The translations under genes and the position numbers were made by a program. A DNA stretch of 64,000 nt from Blastopirellula retiformator (GTDB lineage Bacteria; Planctomycetota; Planctomycetia; Pirellulales; Pirellulaceae), in contig NZ_SJPF01000008.1 in the NCBI RefSeq assembly GCF_007859755.1, positions 84,744 through 148,743 on the forward strand. Reading direction: 5' to 3'. This document shows, piece after piece, positions 43,845 to 52,236 of the stretch. Under the pieces are notes generated by a model. That model did no database searches, had not been told where the DNA came from, and worked only from the letters and a program-made list of their open reading frames with translations. Numbering within the stretch: the first letter of the stretch is position 1; every line of letters starts with the position of its first letter.

Positions 43845-45275
43845 ATGCATGACTCACAGCGACAACTCGCCAACTTGCTCAGCCGCCGGCTTTTTTTAGG
43901 CCAGGCCGGTACGGCGCTCGGCGCAGCTGCGCTAATGTCTCTTGGCGAATCTACCTTGCAAGCGGCGACCCGATCGGCGGCCGCCAAGGCAAAGCGAGTC
44001 ATCTACCTTTGTCAGTCTGGGGCGCCGTCGCAGCACGATCTGTTCGACTACAAGCCGATGTTGGCCGAGCGGCAGGGCGAGGAACTGCCCGACTCGATCC
44101 GTGGAGGCCAGAGGCTGACCGGGATGACCGCCGATCAGACGACCTTTCCGCTGACGCCCAGCATTTTTCCGTTTGCGCAGCATGGCGCTCGCGGCGCCTG
44201 GTTCAGCTCGGCCGTGCCGCAGATGGCCAAGCTGGCGGACGACGCCTGCTTCGTCCACTCGATGCATACCGAGGCGATCAATCACGACCCGGCGATGACG
44301 TTGCTGCAGACCGGCACGCAACAACCCGGCCGGCCCAGTCTGGGCGCGTGGGTCAGCTATGGCTTGGGAAGCGAAAACGCCGACTTGCCGGCGTTTGTTG
44401 TCTTGATCTCGCGCGGCAGCAGTCTCGGCAACCAGCAGCCGCTGGCCGACAAGCTGTGGGGGAGCGCGTTCCTACCGGCCGAGCATCAAGGGATGAAGTT
44501 TCGCGGCGCGGGAGATCCGATCCTCTACCTGGGCGATCCGGCCGGCGTCTCGCGAAAGTCGCGAGGGCAGATGATCGCGGCGGTCGCCGAGTTAAATCGG
44601 CTTGAGGCGCGGTCGATACCAGATCCCGAGATCGAGGCCCGCATCGCTCAGTACGAGTTGGCCTATCGCATGCAGGCGTCAGCGCCCGAGTTGGTTGATT
44701 TCCGCAACGAGCCAGAAGCGACCTTTAAACTGTACGGCGAAGAGGCGCGGAAACCGGGCACTTTCGCGGCGAACTGTTTGCTGGCCCGGCGTTTGGCCGA
44801 GCGCGACATCCGCTTTATCCAGCTCTATCATCGAGGCTGGGATCAGCATTTGCACCTGCCACGCGATCTGGCGCGGCAATGTCGCGACGTCGATCAGGCG
44901 TCAGCGGCGCTAGTGCAGGACTTGAAGGACCGCGGACTACTGGAAGATACGCTGGTCGTCTGGGGTGGCGAATTCGGCAGGACCGCCTATTGCCAGGGGG
45001 AGCTGACGGTCGATGACTACGGTCGCGATCATCATCCTCGCTGCTATACGATCTGGATGGCTGGCGGCGGTATTCGCCCCGGCATCCAATATGGCCAGAC
45101 CGACGAGTTTGGCTACAACGTCGTCGAGAACCCGGTCCACATCCACGATCTGAACGCGACGATCTTGCATCAACTGGGGGTCAACCACTTAGATTTGACC
45201 TATCGCTATCAGGGACGTGATTTTCGCCTGACCGACATTGCCGGCAACGTGGTCAGCGATATTCTGCAGTCGTAG
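43845..45275 (+). CDS. DUF1501 protein (sulfatase-like fold), Tat-type signal
   Basis: 476 residues. LSRRLFLGQAGTALGAAALM is a Tat signal. The alkaline-phosphatase/sulfatase-like DUF1501 core is seen in SGAPSQHDLFDYKP, WGGEFGRTAYCQG and DYGRDHHPRCYTIWMAGGG. Four bases separate it from the DUF1549/DUF1553 gene, the recurrent planctomycete partner. DUF1501 proteins are exported metalloprotein-like enzymes of unproven activity; sulfated-polysaccharide processing is a common suggestion. Confidence 0.92.
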   Translation: MHDSQRQLANLLSRRLFLGQAGTALGAAALMSLGESTLQAATRSAAAKAKRVIYLCQSGAPSQHDLFDYKPMLAERQGEELPDSIRGGQRLTGMTADQTTFPLTPSIFPFAQHGARGAWFSSAVPQMAKLADDACFVHSMHTEAINHDPAMTLLQTGTQQPGRPSLGAWVSYGLGSENADLPAFVVLISRGSSLGNQQPLADKLWGSAFLPAEHQGMKFRGAGDPILYLGDPAGVSRKSRGQMIAAVAELNRLEARSIPDPEIEARIAQYELAYRMQASAPELVDFRNEPEATFKLYGEEARKPGTFAANCLLARRLAERDIRFIQLYHRGWDQHLHLPRDLARQCRDVDQASAALVQDLKDRGLLEDTLVVWGGEFGRTAYCQGELTVDDYGRDHHPRCYTIWMAGGGIRPGIQYGQTDEFGYNVVENPVHIHDLNATILHQLGVNHLDLTYRYQGRDFRLTDIAGNVVSDILQS

Positions 45276-45450
45276 TTGGGGCCAACTCTACTTTCCCCGA
45301 TTTCTTGTTGACAAAGCGCACGCAATTCGGGTCGATTGAGCATTGGAGGCAGTGACGTGGAGGCGGTTCAATCGCTTGCCCGGCAAGTTGCCGAAACTGC
45401 CGACTGACTGAGAACGGTTCCGCTACTACTTTTGGCATAAGAATTGGCTG

Positions 45451-46149
45451 ATGACGAACAAACAAAGGCAGCTTGATTGGAGCTCGATTGGCCAGCACTT
45501 GGACGCCGATGGCTATGCGGTTGTTGATCTGCTGTCACCCCAACAGTGCGCCGCTTCCGTCGCCGCTTTCGACCAGGATTCCCTCTTTCGCAAGCATGTG
45601 GTGATGCAGGAGCAAGGATACGGTCAGGGAGAATACAAGTACTTCGCCTATCCGCTGCCAGAGGCGATCGCCCAGCTGCGGAACGATCTTTATCCCGGTC
45701 TGGCCGCGATCGCCAATCGTTGGAACGAGAAGCTGGCGATCGACGTCCGCTTCCCGGAGACGCATTCGCGGTTCTTAACTCGCTGTCACGATGCGGGACA
45801 GCGAAAGCCGACCCCATTGCTGCTGCGATACGAATCAGGCGACTTCAATTGCTTGCACCAGGACGTCTACGGCGAGCATGTCTTCCCGTTGCAGGTCGCA
45901 ATTCTGCTCAGCGATCGCGGCAATGATTTTACTGGGGGCGAGTTTCTGTTGACCGAGGAGAGCCCGCAAATGCAGACGCGAGCCGAGGTCGTACCGTTGG
46001 GTCGAGGGCAGGGGGTGATCTTCCCAGTGCGGCATCGGCCGCAGGTTGGTGGGGAAGAAGCCGGTAGGTTCGAGATGCGACATGGGGTGAGCCGCATTCG
46101 CACGGGCCGGCGACATACGCTGGGGATCATTTTTCATGACGCGACGTAA
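45451..46149 (+). CDS. 2OG-Fe(II) oxygenase
   Basis: 232 residues. The iron ligands are His and Asp in CLHQDVYG and the distal His in MRHGVSRIRTGRRHTLGIIFH, where the Arg after it would bind 2-oxoglutarate. FTGGEFLLTEE is the conserved turn of prolyl-hydroxylase-like members. It hydroxylates an unknown substrate, possibly a protein residue or small molecule. It is preceded by 175 bases without other features and is probably transcribed alone. Confidence 0.88.
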   Translation: MTNKQRQLDWSSIGQHLDADGYAVVDLLSPQQCAASVAAFDQDSLFRKHVVMQEQGYGQGEYKYFAYPLPEAIAQLRNDLYPGLAAIANRWNEKLAIDVRFPETHSRFLTRCHDAGQRKPTPLLLRYESGDFNCLHQDVYGEHVFPLQVAILLSDRGNDFTGGEFLLTEESPQMQTRAEVVPLGRGQGVIFPVRHRPQVGGEEAGRFEMRHGVSRIRTGRRHTLGIIFHDAT

Positions 46150-46323
46150 CGATTGCAGCGATTATCGGCGGCCGACGATAGTGGTCAGCCTGATCTCGCC
46201 GACAGACGCACTTCGGATTGTCGCAGACTATCGCCCATTCGAGGCAGGCAGGACGGTCGCGCTAGGGAAAGCAAGATAGCGTTTAGTGCTTTAAGCGAAT
46301 CACTTTGCATATGGGCGGCAGGT

Positions 46324-47286
46324 ATGACAGATGCGATTCGGGTTCTGTACGTCGAAGATCACGACTCCGACGCCAGGATCATCCAGTATCTTCTCGAAGG
46401 GTGCGTCGAAGAGAACTTCTCGGTCGAGTGGGTCGATACGCTAGCGAAGGCGATCGCCGCGATCCACGATCATCCGCTCGATCTAATCATTGCCGATCTC
46501 GGTCTACCCGATGGTCAGGGACTTAGCAACGTCCAGCGTCTACATGAAGCGGCTCCGACGACGACCATCGTCGTGCTGACCGCCGATGACGACGGCGCCG
46601 ACGCAATCGAATCGATTCGCTACGGCGCCCAAGAGTATTTGTCGAAACAGAGTCTCCGCCGCGAGACGTTGATTCGCACGATCCGGCATTCGCTAGTCCG
46701 GCAAGAGCGGCTTATGACCGCCCAGGCCCAAGCGATGACCGACGCGTTGACCGGAATCGGCAATCGCCGGGCTTTCGAACGGGAGATGGACCGCCGGCTG
46801 CACGATTTTCGGCGAAGTAACGTTCACTTCTGCCTGGCGATTTTCGATGTCGATTTCTTCAAGAAAGTGAATGACGCGTGGGGCCATGACGTCGGCGACA
46901 ATACGCTGCGCGTCGTCGGACGCACTTTGGTGAACGAGCTGCGGGCGACTGATCTTTCGTCGCGTCTAGGGGGAGAGGAGTTTGCCGCCATTCTTGCGGG
47001 ATGTCGTTTGGAAGACGCCTGTCGCGTTTCCAATCGGATTCGTGGAACGATTAGCGAGCAATGCCGCCTGCAGGTGAAGCCGGAGTTTTCGTTAACGCTC
47101 AGCGGCGGCGTCGCCGAGGTGCAGGTAGGGGATGATCTGGAAACGCTCTACAACCGAGCGGACGAAGCGCTCTATTCGGCCAAGGAAAATGGGCGGAATC
47201 GCTGCATGGTCCATGATGGGAAGGGAATCGTGCCCCTAGAATCGCTAACGGCCGCCGATCATCGAACGCCGATTTTACACTCGTAG
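46324..47286 (+). CDS. REC-GGDEF diguanylate cyclase
   Basis: 320 residues: receiver (VLYVEDHDSD, phosphoacceptor in LIIADLGLPDG, Lys in YLSKQS) followed by a GGDEF domain with an intact GGEEF at 216-220 and the inhibitory I-site RATD five residues before it. It should make c-di-GMP on phosphorylation and be subject to product inhibition. The frame opens at 46153 but ATG 46324 begins the receiver. It is followed after 205 bases by a closely related paralogue, an evident tandem duplication. Confidence 0.92.
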   Translation: MTDAIRVLYVEDHDSDARIIQYLLEGCVEENFSVEWVDTLAKAIAAIHDHPLDLIIADLGLPDGQGLSNVQRLHEAAPTTTIVVLTADDDGADAIESIRYGAQEYLSKQSLRRETLIRTIRHSLVRQERLMTAQAQAMTDALTGIGNRRAFEREMDRRLHDFRRSNVHFCLAIFDVDFFKKVNDAWGHDVGDNTLRVVGRTLVNELRATDLSSRLGGEEFAAILAGCRLEDACRVSNRIRGTISEQCRLQVKPEFSLTLSGGVAEVQVGDDLETLYNRADEALYSAKENGRNRCMVHDGKGIVPLESLTAADHRTPILHS

Positions 47287-47491
47287 CGAATAGGCCCTCC
47301 CAATGTCGCCTATTTTGGGCGGCTCATAGCGGTTGTAGCGACAAGTGGCGGCGGGTTTGGACGGCGCCGGGAGGTTTGGCGGCGATTCTTTGCGATCGAG
47401 CTGCGGCTCAACGTAGATTTCAGAAGCGCCACGCAATCTCTGGCGAAGCGTGCTGAATGGATAACGCCAACGTCTGCGAGAGGATACCTCG

Positions 47492-48433
47492 TTGAATGAC
47501 CTGCACCGCCTATTGATTACCGCCGAATCGGACGAAGTCGTCAACAACGTTCGGGCTCGTCTAGAGCAGGTGAGTGAGGGCTCGCTAACCATCGATCGCG
47601 TCGTATCGCTGAGTGATGCGATCGCGGCGACGCATGATCAACCCTACGATCTGGTGATTGTCGATCTCGAGCTGCCCGACTGCAGCGGCCTGGCGAATGT
47701 GACGCGTTTGAAGGAAGCGGCGCCCTCCGCCGCGGTGATCGTGCTGACCGCCGGCGACGATGATGCGCTTGAGCTAGAGGCGATTCGCCATGGCGCCCAG
47801 GAGGTAATCGCGAAGTGCGACGTTGGCGCGTCGCAGTTGGTTCGAGTGGTCAGCCAAGCGCTCGCTCGGCAACAATATATTGCGACCGCCCAGTCCCAAG
47901 CGATGACCGACACACTGACCGGCATCGGAAATCGTCGGGCGTTTGAACGCGAGATGGACCGCCGACTGCACGAGTTTCGCCGTCATGGCGTTCCGTTCAG
48001 TCTAGGAGTCTTCGACATCGACAACTTCAAGAAAATCAATGACGACTGGGGGCATGACGTCGGCGACAAGACGTTGCGGGTCGTCGGTGAGAGTCTCTAC
48101 CAAGAGGTGCGTGCGACCGACATGGCGGCGCGGCTGGGCGGTGAGGTCTTCGCCGTGATTTTCGTTTCGACGCACTTGGCCGACGCGTTGCCGGTTTCGC
48201 ACCGCGTTCGCGCGAAGATCGGTGAAATGTGTGCCGCCCGGATTCAGGACGAATTGCAGCTCACCTTAAGCGGGGGCGTCGTTGAGGTGAAAGCCGGAGA
48301 CGATTTGCGTTCGATGCTGCACCGGGCGGACGAAGCGTTGTACGCTGCCAAGCATAGCGGCTGCGACTGTTGCTATACGAATGATGGCGCCTGCGTGTCG
48401 CCGGAACCGCCGCTCTCCGTTACAACCTTGTAG
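47492..48433 (+). CDS. REC-GGDEF paralogue with degenerate active site
   Basis: 313 residues, clearly homologous to the preceding gene along its length. The signature motif is GGEVF at 216-220: the catalytic Glu is Val219 (48146-48148), while the I-site RATD is kept. The receiver keeps the phosphoacceptor (LVIVDLELPD) but its acidic pocket is altered (LLITAESDE). The protein is therefore probably not an active cyclase and may serve as a c-di-GMP receptor. The start is TTG 47492 with GAGAGGA seven bases upstream. The 3' end overlaps the truncated DoxX frame on the other strand. Confidence 0.88.
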   Translation: MNDLHRLLITAESDEVVNNVRARLEQVSEGSLTIDRVVSLSDAIAATHDQPYDLVIVDLELPDCSGLANVTRLKEAAPSAAVIVLTAGDDDALELEAIRHGAQEVIAKCDVGASQLVRVVSQALARQQYIATAQSQAMTDTLTGIGNRRAFEREMDRRLHEFRRHGVPFSLGVFDIDNFKKINDDWGHDVGDKTLRVVGESLYQEVRATDMAARLGGEVFAVIFVSTHLADALPVSHRVRAKIGEMCAARIQDELQLTLSGGVVEVKAGDDLRSMLHRADEALYAAKHSGCDCCYTNDGACVSPEPPLSVTTL

Positions 48434-48669
48434 CGGCGCGAGTTGGCCAGACTGACTGGTACGTACCACAGGAGCAGCTGCGTATAAGCGAGAAACTGCT
48501 GCATATCGCCCCAAGCGACTTCGCTAGAGCCGAGTCCCGACCAAATGCCCAGGCGGTCGGCGACTGCCGACAGAAACGAAGCGGCCAGGGTGAAGCGAAC
48601 AAGAGTAGCGGCGTAAGGAAGCTGCGAAGCGGAAGACGGCACGTCGGGGCTTATCAATCGGGGCGCCAT
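48373..48669 (-). pseudogene. Truncated DoxX-family membrane protein
   Basis: The 98-residue frame matches the N-terminal third of DoxX-family proteins: RFTLAASFLSAVADRLGIWSG, then VAWGDMQQFLAYTQLLLWYVPVSL. Where further transmembrane helices should follow, the frame runs antisense into the end of the REC-GGDEF gene and stops. I read it as a 3'-deleted remnant. The neighbouring stretch up to 49777 is gene-poor, consistent with local decay. Confidence 0.65.
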
Positions 48670-48766
48670 GGGCGAAGCATTGCCCCAATTCTAGAGGGAG
48701 ACTGGTCCTCTCCTAGATCCACTTGTGTGAGACTTGAGGGGGCCAATTTCTGGCGTCTTCGGCCAG

Positions 48767-49291
48767 TCATTTCCGCGGCGTTACGTCAATTCCCCACTCT
48801 TCTTCCACCCAGGCCGGAACCACGCCAAACGTGGCTCTGTCATGGGCCCAGTTGATCGTCGTCGACTGCTTGGCGTAATCGGTACAGAGGCGACTGGGGT
48901 GCGGCGTGACCCCAACCCGGCCGAGGTCCAGTCGATCGGCATCCCAGCAGGATTGCACCGTGATGTCGGGATGCGTTGGCTCATGGGTGTGACCATCACA
49001 GGCCTGATACAGCAGCTCAAATTCGTCGTCGGTCAGATCCAGATGCCGAGAACGAATGCGGCGCGCGTAGTCGGCCGCCCGTGGACCATGCAGAGGGTCG
49101 TGACCATCCGATTCGCGTTGCGAGTCATGCAACACGGCGAACAACGAAACAATCTTTTTATTCGCGCCAGTTTCGTGAGCGACGCGCAAGCCATTCTCCA
49201 GCACGCGGGCCCAATGGGCGACGCCATGAATGCCTCGCGGCGAGAGTTCGTAGCTAGATAGCACCAGCGCTAAGATCGGTCGGAGCTCCAT
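48767..49291 (-). CDS. HD-domain metal-dependent hydrolase
   Basis: 174 residues. The HD superfamily metal ligands appear as GVHHW-like HGVAHWARV, VLHDSQR (the His-Asp pair) and DADRLDLGRVG. The family hydrolyses phosphoesters, but the substrate is unknown. It has no domain fusion and no operon partner. I see no promoter or ribosome site that stands out. Confidence 0.78.
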   Translation of the reverse strand: MELRPILALVLSSYELSPRGIHGVAHWARVLENGLRVAHETGANKKIVSLFAVLHDSQRESDGHDPLHGPRAADYARRIRSRHLDLTDDEFELLYQACDGHTHEPTHPDITVQSCWDADRLDLGRVGVTPHPSRLCTDYAKQSTTINWAHDRATFGVVPAWVEEEWGIDVTPRK

Positions 49292-49777
49292 GCCCGCATT
49301 CTACAAAACGACCGGCACAGCGGAGGAGCCTAGGGGGTTCGTGACTGGATTGAGCGAGCTTGGGGAGCGTCGGCCAGGGAGTGGGCCTTGCGGCCGGAGA
49401 TGACCAAATCGGATTGAAGTTGTCGCGAACCAGCTCGTCAAACACGCGCAGCCGCGAGATTCAAACGAAACGCTCGGTTTCGAGTGTTGCGAAGCGTCTT
49501 CCCCTCGATGAGGTGGAGCTGCATCTCCATGCGACTGACCTTTCCTTGGCATCGGCCGAGCATTTGCCGGCGACACGATGATTGAGCGGCTACTTCCCAT
49601 AGCGATCTACAGCAGACCGTATGCCAAAGAAGACAAGAACCGTGATTGTAGAGAGATTCGCCGATTTGTATCCCCTGCGCGGCTTTGAGTCGTTCATGTT
49701 GATCGGCAGTCGACCAGAAACTTGGCGGATCGTCAGGCCCGCTTCGGCTGACCACACTGGCGTCGCACCAGCGACAA
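49292..49777. other. Gene-free, possibly decayed stretch
   Basis: 486 bases with only weak, overlapping open frames in different phases on both strands. On the minus strand a short coding-like piece (MEMQLHLIEGKTLRNTRNRA) is cut by stops and may be the residue of a lost gene. No repeat, RNA or mobile element signature is visible. Confidence 0.45.
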
Positions 49778-51043
49778 TTAGGCGGCGCGGCGGATCTCTT
49801 CGGGATAGCCAAAGCCGGTCGCCGCATCGTTCCAGCGGCGAATCGCCACCGCGACTAGGTGGCCGCCAAAGGCGACCGAGAGCTTTAGGGCATGCTGCGC
49901 CTTCAACTGGCGCCCCACTTGGGGAATGCAGTCGAGGTCGCATTCCGGATCAGGATTTCGCAGATTGGAAGTCGGCGGGATGAAGCCGTCTCGCAGCGCC
50001 ATCGTGGTGATAGCCAGCTCAACGCTGCCGGACGCGTTGACCAAGTGCCCGAGCATCGACTTCAGACTGCTGACGCACGTCCTCTGCGCTTGAATGCCGA
50101 ACGAAGATCGAATGCCGCGGATTTCGTTGATGTCGTTCTGTTTGGTGCCAGTGCCGTGGCAGTTGACGTATTCGATGTCGCGCGGGGTTAGATCGCTGAT
50201 ACGGAGGGTATCGTTCAGCAGACGCTCCAGGGCGCCGCTCTCCATGTCCAAGCCGGTCACATGGTGCGCTTCCGACAAGCAGCGGCAGCCGAGGATCTCG
50301 GCGTAGATCTTGGCGCCGCGAGCCATCGCGTGGCTCAGACGCTCGATGACGAACATCGCCGAGCCTTCTCCCATCACAAAGCCATTCCGATTTTTGTCGA
50401 ACGGGCGGCACGAGTTTTTGGGGTCTTCGCTATCTGACAGGACGCGCATGCTGCGAAAACCGGCGGCAAACAGGGGATCGATCGTCTCGCCGCTGCCAAC
50501 CAAGGCGACGTCGCATTGGTTGTCGCGAATCGCTCGCACGGCGCTCAGCATGTCGATCAAGCCGCTAGCGCAGGCGGTCGAGTGGCAGATCCGCGGCCCC
50601 ATCAGGCCGTAGCGATTGGCGATCTGCCCGCAGGAAGTGTTGGGGTAGAGCTGCTGCCACCAGCGGTTGCCAGAGGTGACCCAGTTGACGTCGCGGCCTT
50701 CCAGCACGCTGCGTCCCGCAGCGTCGCCCATGTGTCCGCTGATCGCACAGCCAAAGCGGTCAAGGTCGACGTCGGTCAGGTCGATTTGGGAGTCGCGCAT
50801 CGCCTCGGCGGCGGCAATGTCATTCAGCTGCATTGGCTTCATGACGTCGGGATCTTGATTGGGCAGATCGACCGGGGCGCCCAAGACCAGATTATCTGGA
50901 ATCGGTCCCAGGTTCGTCATTCGGCGGATTCCGCACTCGCCGCGCTGGGCGGCGCGCCATGTCGATTCGCGGTCTTGGCCGATCGAGGTGATCATGCCGA
51001 TTCCGGTGATGACGACAGGTTCTGTGGGGAGATGCGAAATCAC
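49778..51043 (-). CDS. Beta-ketoacyl-ACP synthase (FabF/KAS II-like)
   Basis: 421 residues from the GTG at 51043. The thiolase-fold condensing enzyme motifs are complete: catalytic Cys in STACASG, His in NCHGTGT, and Lys/His in SLKSMLGHLVNASG. The terminal glycine loop reads FGGHLVAV rather than the usual FGGTNA. It extends acyl chains on ACP in fatty-acid or polyketide synthesis; no acyl carrier protein or other fab gene is near, so the pathway is uncertain. The frame continues to TTG 51106 and neither start has a clear ribosome site. It is divergent from the mraZ-like gene and shares its operator-rich upstream region. Confidence 0.88.
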   Translation of the reverse strand: MISHLPTEPVVITGIGMITSIGQDRESTWRAAQRGECGIRRMTNLGPIPDNLVLGAPVDLPNQDPDVMKPMQLNDIAAAEAMRDSQIDLTDVDLDRFGCAISGHMGDAAGRSVLEGRDVNWVTSGNRWWQQLYPNTSCGQIANRYGLMGPRICHSTACASGLIDMLSAVRAIRDNQCDVALVGSGETIDPLFAAGFRSMRVLSDSEDPKNSCRPFDKNRNGFVMGEGSAMFVIERLSHAMARGAKIYAEILGCRCLSEAHHVTGLDMESGALERLLNDTLRISDLTPRDIEYVNCHGTGTKQNDINEIRGIRSSFGIQAQRTCVSSLKSMLGHLVNASGSVELAITTMALRDGFIPPTSNLRNPDPECDLDCIPQVGRQLKAQHALKLSVAFGGHLVAVAIRRWNDAATGFGYPEEIRRAA

Positions 51044-51173
51044 GAAACGAACCAGATGGGCGAAGTTTTCCGAGTAGGTCAAAGGCTGGGCAATTGCGGA
51101 ATCCAAAGGCGGGGCGAAGAGTACGAAATATCCGAATCTGCCGCGACACCAATTTTTGCGTCCCTTCGCGATG

Positions 51174-51188
51174 TGGGATTTCGGCCCA
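51174..51188. promoter_or_regulatory. Palindromic box 1 upstream of the mraZ-like gene
   Basis: TGGGATTTCGGCCCA, an inverted repeat of TGGG(A) and (G)CCCA with a five-base spacer. It is the farthest upstream of three copies and the closest to the ketoacyl synthase start. Confidence 0.55.
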
Positions 51189-51235
51189 CTTCGCGGCGGC
51201 GATTCGCAATTTATGGAAAAGTTGGCCCACGGCGC

Positions 51236-51263
51236 TTGCGGTTCAGGCTAGATTCGCTACACT
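51236..51263 (+). promoter_or_regulatory. Candidate promoter of the mraZ-like gene
   Basis: TTGCGG (51236-51241) and TACACT (51258-51263) are 16 bases apart. The predicted start point near 51270 falls at the edge of palindromic box 2. Match quality is moderate. Confidence 0.4.
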
Positions 51264-51271
51264 TCGAGGCG

Positions 51272-51286
51272 TGGGATTTGAGCCCA
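51272..51286. promoter_or_regulatory. Palindromic box 2 upstream of the mraZ-like gene
   Basis: TGGGATTTGAGCCCA has the same layout as box 1, 98 bases downstream of it. It overlaps the predicted transcription start, a position suited to repression. Confidence 0.55.
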
Positions 51287-51312
51287 CTTGAGGAAAACTT
51301 TAGTCAATCTTG

Positions 51313-51327
51313 TGGGAAATCGGCCCA
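51313..51327. promoter_or_regulatory. Palindromic box 3 upstream of the mraZ-like gene
   Basis: TGGGAAATCGGCCCA is the third copy, 41 bases after box 2 and 53 bases before the start codon. Confidence 0.55.
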
Positions 51328-51379
51328 GAACCGGATTTTGGCTTCGCCCGCAACCTGCCCGGGGATCTCCTCGACAGCT

Positions 51380-51862
51380 ATGGCGACCGCTGACTTCATC
51401 CTGGGTGAGTTCAACCGCAAGATCGACGAGCGATTTCGCTTATCGATTCCGACGGAATTGGCGGAGCCGCTTTGCGAAGAGTCGGCGGACCTGATCCTGG
51501 TCAAAGAGCGGCCTGGCTGCCTGAGTTTGTGGAACTCGGCCCAATGGCAGGCCAAGCTCGACGCAGGGGTCAACCTGGTGAAGGCCAAGATTGACGCCGG
51601 GCGACTGGAAGGTCGGATCGCTGATGTGCAGATGCTGGGACGGCTGTTGTCGACGCGTCAACGCAACGTGCAGTTGGCGGCGAAAGGGCGACTGCTGATT
51701 CCGGAAGGTTTTCGAGAGTTTTTAGGAGTTGAAACAGGCGGAGAAGTGCTGATTGTTGGCGCCGCCGTCTGTGTTGAACTTTGGAGGCCCGACGCCTGGC
51801 TGGCGAACTTGGAAGAGCAGATGCCTGAGTTCCGCAGCCTGCTCGACGGCTTGTCCAATTAA
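51380..51862 (+). CDS. mraZ: MraZ-like transcriptional regulator
   Basis: 160 residues with two swapped-hairpin (SpoVT-AbrB-like) MraZ units: FILGEFNRKIDERFRLSIPTEL near the start and RNVQLAAKGRLLIPEGFREFLG with VLIVGAAVCVELWRPDAW in the second half. MraZ binds repeated TGGG boxes before its own gene in the division/cell wall cluster. Here no mraW, fts or mur gene follows, consistent with the dispersed division genes and missing FtsZ of planctomycetes. Three TGGGA-N5-GCCCA palindromes lie upstream and are plausible autoregulatory sites. The frame opens far upstream at 50516, but ATG 51380 begins the MraZ homology. Confidence 0.82.
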   Translation: MATADFILGEFNRKIDERFRLSIPTELAEPLCEESADLILVKERPGCLSLWNSAQWQAKLDAGVNLVKAKIDAGRLEGRIADVQMLGRLLSTRQRNVQLAAKGRLLIPEGFREFLGVETGGEVLIVGAAVCVELWRPDAWLANLEEQMPEFRSLLDGLSN

Positions 51863-52236
51863 CCGAACAACGCGTACCCCCGGTGATTCGTATCGACTGA
51901 TCGTCAACTGAGAAGCTGTTTAGTCCACAGCGCCTTAGATTGTTGGCAAGACACATCCAAGGATGGCAACTTCGGCATGGAAGCCGAGCTTTTGGTCGAT
52001 ACCGACACCGTTAAATGGCCGCTGAATCCAGATTAGTCCCCTGGATTCAGCGGCTTTTTCTTTGCGCCAGCGTTGGTGGGGCAGGGGGTTGTTGGCCGCG
52101 TAGATCGGCCAGAGAACGCCAAAAGTCGCCCGATTGCGCAAGCGTCTCTCGCTTTTCCTGGTTTTCGCGTTGCCCATGCTAGCGATTTGGTAGACTCCGG
52201 TTCTTCTCCGAGTTCACCTCAACTAGCCGAAACGCC
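51863..52236. other. Intergenic region with terminator
   Basis: 374 bases between the mraZ-like gene and the acyltransferase gene. Besides the terminator at 52018-52059 it holds two very short overlapping open frames of 19-20 codons at about 51961-52036; without a good ribosome site I do not call them genes. Confidence 0.45.
52018..52059 (+). terminator. Strong intrinsic terminator
   Basis: GCCGCTGAATCCAG (52018-52031) pairs perfectly over 14 bp with CTGGATTCAGCGGC (52041-52054), followed by TTTTTC. It lies 155 bases after the mraZ-like stop, so the transcript either has a long 3' UTR or includes an unrecognised small gene. Confidence 0.9.

Noticed and set aside
50516..51379. N-terminal extension of the mraZ-like frame by 288 codons
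   Set aside because: It is antisense to the ketoacyl synthase and contains the operator region; MraZ homology starts at 51380.
51961..52036. Overlapping 19-20 codon frames before the terminator after the mraZ-like gene
   Set aside because: No convincing ribosome site or conservation evidence; kept only as a note on the long interval.
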